A program made the position numbers and the translations under genes. The notes below the pieces were generated by a model that searched no databases, was not told the origin of the DNA, and was given only the letters and a program-made list of their open reading frames with translations. From JAQUGA01 sp038210985 (lineage in GTDB: Bacteria; Bacteroidota; Bacteroidia; Bacteroidales; WCHB1-69): a stretch of 64,000 bases of DNA. This document shows positions 61,342-64,000 of the stretch, piece after piece; positions within the stretch are counted from its first letter, which is position 1; each line of letters begins with the position of its first letter. Location of the stretch: positions 1 to 64,000 of the forward strand of contig JBBQWB010000001.1 in assembly GCA_038210985.1 (NCBI GenBank), written 5' to 3'.

Positions 61342-64000
61342 TTATCTGGTTTTACCTTTGTTTAGATTCCATTCCGAATAACTCATCTCAAATATAGAAT
61401 CTGCCTGTTTTTTAATAGCAACGGCTTTGTAGGTTTCGGCTATTTGAGACAAACGTTGAAGGATTCCTAAGTTTTGTTGAATTTCACGATCCACCATTGA
61501 AGCAAAATTTCCTTTAAATTTAAAATAATAGGTTAACTCTGTATCGCAAATTTTGATTAAAGTTTCCATTATTTTTTGTCCTTTAGCAATTGCAGCAGGT
61601 GTACCAATTCGATAATAAGCTTCGGCAAAAGGTAAATTAAAGTAATTATATGGTACTAAATTGTTAGGCATTGTCTCTTCTGCTCTATCCAAAACTTTTA
61701 ATGCCGAATCCATTTTGTTTTCGGTAACTAAGGTATTAGCTAATCTTCCAAAAATAGTTCGAATGGTCATAGTTAATCTAATATTGTCTTCGCTTAAATA
61801 AACTCTTGAATCGTTTAATCCGCCCCAAGTAAATTTATTCATTACATTATTGTAAAGAATATCGGTGTTTATTCTGCCTAAAGACAAATCTTCGCCAGGG
61901 ACATCGTTTTTAATTGGAACTAATCGGTAAGCCAATCCTTCGAGTTGGAAATATTTTTCCAATCCAAAATATGCATCATTTCCAGTAGTTACAGCAAAAT
62001 AAACAGGTCTATCCCAGTTAAAATTAGCCAAAATATCCATCATGGCAATCATGTTTTTTTGCAGAATGCCATCGGAAATTTCCCATTCAATATTTTTTAC
62101 AATTAAGTTTGCCTGATTTGCTGAAACAGTGCCATTTTTAATAACTTTTGCCGAATCGACAGGTAAAATAAATTTATTGGTAGGAATAAAATTCATTTCC
62201 TTTTGGTTGCTAAAACGTACTCGTTTTGAATCGGTTAAGATGTCGTTTACGACAAGTTTAATATTCATGTAGCTGTCACCTTGAGGTATTACATACATGT
62301 AGTCGCGAGTTCCTTGTTTGTACAAATCTTTGGTCATTTGCATTGGAAGTGGAGCCGAATTGTATGCTTTGCGTTTCATTTGGTCGATGTACCAATCGGT
62401 ATTTAAAAGGCTTAAATTACAAACTCTTACATCGGTTCTAACGCCTTCAACCTCTTGTGCGTACCACAAAGGGAATGTGTCGTTATCGCCATTTGTAAAA
62501 ATAATTGCATTTGGTTCACACGAATTAAGATAGTTCGAAGCAATTGCCAAAACGGTATAACGATTGGAGCGATTGTGGTCGTCCCAATTTTGATTTGCCA
62601 TTAATGCAGGAACCAAAATTAGTGTAAGAACTACACTCGAAATTGCGGTTACTGTTGGGTTAATATATTTTTTCAACAAATCATAAATGGCATAAGTGCC
62701 GAATCCAATCCACATTGCAAACGCATAAAACGAGGCAGCGAAAGCATAATCTCGCTCACGAGGTTGATATGCGTACATATTCAGATATACTGTAATTGCA
62801 AGTCCTGTCATAAAAAATAAAAGGGTAACAACCACCGCATCTTTTGAATGTCGATAGTAATGAAAAAACAGACCGATTAAACCCAAAAGGAGTGGTAAGA
62901 AAAAGTAAGTGTTTCTACCTTTACTTTTCAAACTATCTGGAATATTCTTTTGAGGGCCGACTCTCATTTCATCAATAAAATCAATACCACTAATCCAGCT
63001 TCCGTTTAAGATATCGCCGTATCCTTGCTGATCATTTTGACGACCCGCAAAATTCCACATAAAATATCTCAAGTACATGTACCCAATTTGATAATCTTTA
63101 AAAAACTTGAGATTTTGCCCCATAGTGGGGATTATACGATTGTTTGGATCGTTTTTTATACCAGCCCAATCTTTATAATATGTTGCATGCTGGCTTTGTT
63201 GGTTGCTCCACATTCGAGGGAAAATAGTACAATATCGAGGATCGTATTTTGGAATCGAAGATTTTCTATCATCCGAAACAACATATTTTCCTGTTTTTTT
63301 ATCTTTTACATAAAATGGATTTCCGTCATCAAAACCTACTGCTTGAGCATTGTAATACTGACCCGAAAAGAGTGGTGTAGATCCATATTGCTCACGATTT
63401 AAGTATGCCAACAATCCTACTGCATCTTCGGGATTGTTTTCATCAATTGGAGTATTTGCATTTGAACGAATGATAAGAACAGCAAAGGTTGAATATCCAA
63501 TTAAAATAAATGAAAACGCTAAGATAATTGTATTCCAAACTGGTTGTAATTTCTTTTTAGTATAATATAAACCGAAGATTATACCACCAATTATCAACGA
63601 AAAATAGAATATAGTACCACTGTTAAATGGAAGTCCTAATGTGTTTACAAAGGTTATTTCAAAGAAACCCGAAAGTTTAACAATCCAAGGAATAATTCCA
63701 AACAGGATTCCAGCAAGAATTACAATACTTAATAAGAAAGCCAAAATTCCACCTTTCCATGTAGGAGTATGGTTTTTGAAATAATATACAAAAACAATAG
63801 CTGGAACAGTAAGAAGATTTAGTAAGTGGACACCAATTGAAAGCCCAATCATATATGCAATAAGGACTAGCCACCTCAAGGAGTCTTTTTCATCGCCAAC
63901 TTGTTCCCACTTAAGAATCATCCAAAAAACTAAAGCCGTAAAGAATGATGACATTGCATAAACTTCACCTTCGACCGCCGAAAACCAAAAAGTGTCCGAA
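61342..64000 (-). CDS. DUF2723 membrane protein, 5' end beyond the window
   Basis: At least 885 residues are visible. The frame is open to the window edge: before MSSFFTALVFW the codons read FSDTFWFSAVEGEVYA, the usual N-terminal part of DUF2723 proteins, so the true start is outside. The first 450 residues hold many membrane helices, then a large soluble periplasmic domain (from about residue 480, NAIIFTNGDNDTFPLWYAQE) with a weak helical repeat near the end. DUF2723 is related to protein O-mannosyltransferase/TMEM260-like glycosyltransferases, so a surface glycosylation role is plausible. It is followed 9 bp later by a polysaccharide deacetylase. Confidence 0.85.
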   Translation of the reverse strand, partial: SDTFWFSAVEGEVYAMSSFFTALVFWMILKWEQVGDEKDSLRWLVLIAYMIGLSIGVHLLNLLTVPAIVFVYYFKNHTPTWKGGILAFLLSIVILAGILFGIIPWIVKLSGFFEITFVNTLGLPFNSGTIFYFSLIIGGIIFGLYYTKKKLQPVWNTIILAFSFILIGYSTFAVLIIRSNANTPIDENNPEDAVGLLAYLNREQYGSTPLFSGQYYNAQAVGFDDGNPFYVKDKKTGKYVVSDDRKSSIPKYDPRYCTIFPRMWSNQQSQHATYYKDWAGIKNDPNNRIIPTMGQNLKFFKDYQIGYMYLRYFMWNFAGRQNDQQGYGDILNGSWISGIDFIDEMRVGPQKNIPDSLKSKGRNTYFFLPLLLGLIGLFFHYYRHSKDAVVVTLLFFMTGLAITVYLNMYAYQPRERDYAFAASFYAFAMWIGFGTYAIYDLLKKYINPTVTAISSVVLTLILVPALMANQNWDDHNRSNRYTVLAIASNYLNSCEPNAIIFTNGDNDTFPLWYAQEVEGVRTDVRVCNLSLLNTDWYIDQMKRKAYNSAPLPMQMTKDLYKQGTRDYMYVIPQGDSYMNIKLVVNDILTDSKRVRFSNQKEMNFIPTNKFILPVDSAKVIKNGTVSANQANLIVKNIEWEISDGILQKNMIAMMDILANFNWDRPVYFAVTTGNDAYFGLEKYFQLEGLAYRLVPIKNDVPGEDLSLGRINTDILYNNVMNKFTWGGLNDSRVYLSEDNIRLTMTIRTIFGRLANTLVTENKMDSALKVLDRAEETMPNNLVPYNYFNLPFAEAYYRIGTPAAIAKGQKIMETLIKICDTELTYYFKFKGNFASMVDREIQQNLGILQRLSQIAETYKAVAIKKQADSIFEMSYSEWNLNKGKTR

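Noticed and set aside
1..64000. CRISPR array
   Set aside because: No regularly spaced direct repeats and no cas genes were seen anywhere in the window; repeated sequences are all inverted or widely dispersed.

Overview
The window is chromosomal DNA of a low-GC (roughly one-third G+C) member of the Bacteroidota. The evidence is a PorQ type IX secretion (T9SS) gene, three exported proteins with T9SS-type C-terminal sorting domains, an ExbB/ExbD/ExbD cluster, a 29-codon basic ribosome-associated protein next to HU, an RF2 gene with a programmed frameshift, DUF2723 and DUF4468 proteins, and promoters of the Bacteroidota form (TTTG, then TAnnTTTG). I cannot name a genus.

Layout. 1-2435 (minus): ExbB-like proton channel, a four-helix membrane protein and two ExbD proteins, closed by a 58-bp perfect palindrome; tRNA-Ser(GGA) lies upstream. 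2686-4499 (minus): tatD-ansA. 4530-5258: a gene-free, hairpin-rich spacer holding a small mobile element. 5259-6242: heptosyltransferase. 6244-18200 (minus): two very large secreted surface proteins. 18525-25455: MFS transporter, Wzi-like outer-membrane protein, acyltransferase, porQ, HU and the mini ribosomal protein. 25586-28737: rng-recX-prfB. 28738-30446: a disturbed accessory island. 30447-33514 (minus): nucleotide-sugar genes (fcl, gmd, WbpP-like epimerase). 33997-43985: thyA-folA, DUF4468, recQ, Skp/OmpH-like, lipoprotein, gltX, EamA transporter, UPF0104 protein, heptose-1-P adenylyltransferase, PAS protein. 44151-52785: Mpv17-like protein, aminotransferase, secreted and TPR proteins, Kdo transferase, M1 peptidase, TetR regulator. 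52789-64000: degenerate arginase-fold protein, topA, FetA/FetB-like ABC pair, secreted nuclease/phosphatase, universal stress protein, polysaccharide deacetylase and a DUF2723 protein cut by the window end.

Most of this is housekeeping. Envelope building recurs: heptosyltransferase, heptose-1-P adenylyltransferase, Kdo transferase, GDP-fucose and UDP-HexNAc synthesis, Wzi-like protein, UPF0104 protein and deacetylase serve LPS or surface polysaccharide, and PorQ belongs to the machinery that exports the CTD-bearing proteins.

The most interesting locus is 28.7-30.4 kb. The secreted FGE/C-type-lectin-fold protein at 29229-29984 ends in a segment with the hallmarks of a diversity-generating retroelement (DGR) variable region: 15 candidate codons all end in C or T, inside an invariant RGGSW...CRSA...IGFRLV frame. 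No reverse transcriptase or template repeat is visible in the window, so it would be a target served in trans. The gene sits in a scar that looks like a tandem duplication of the prfB-fcl spacer and is followed by a large imperfect inverted repeat and a beheaded RelE-type toxin. Two small non-autonomous transposon families, each present twice with recognisable target duplications, are also described.
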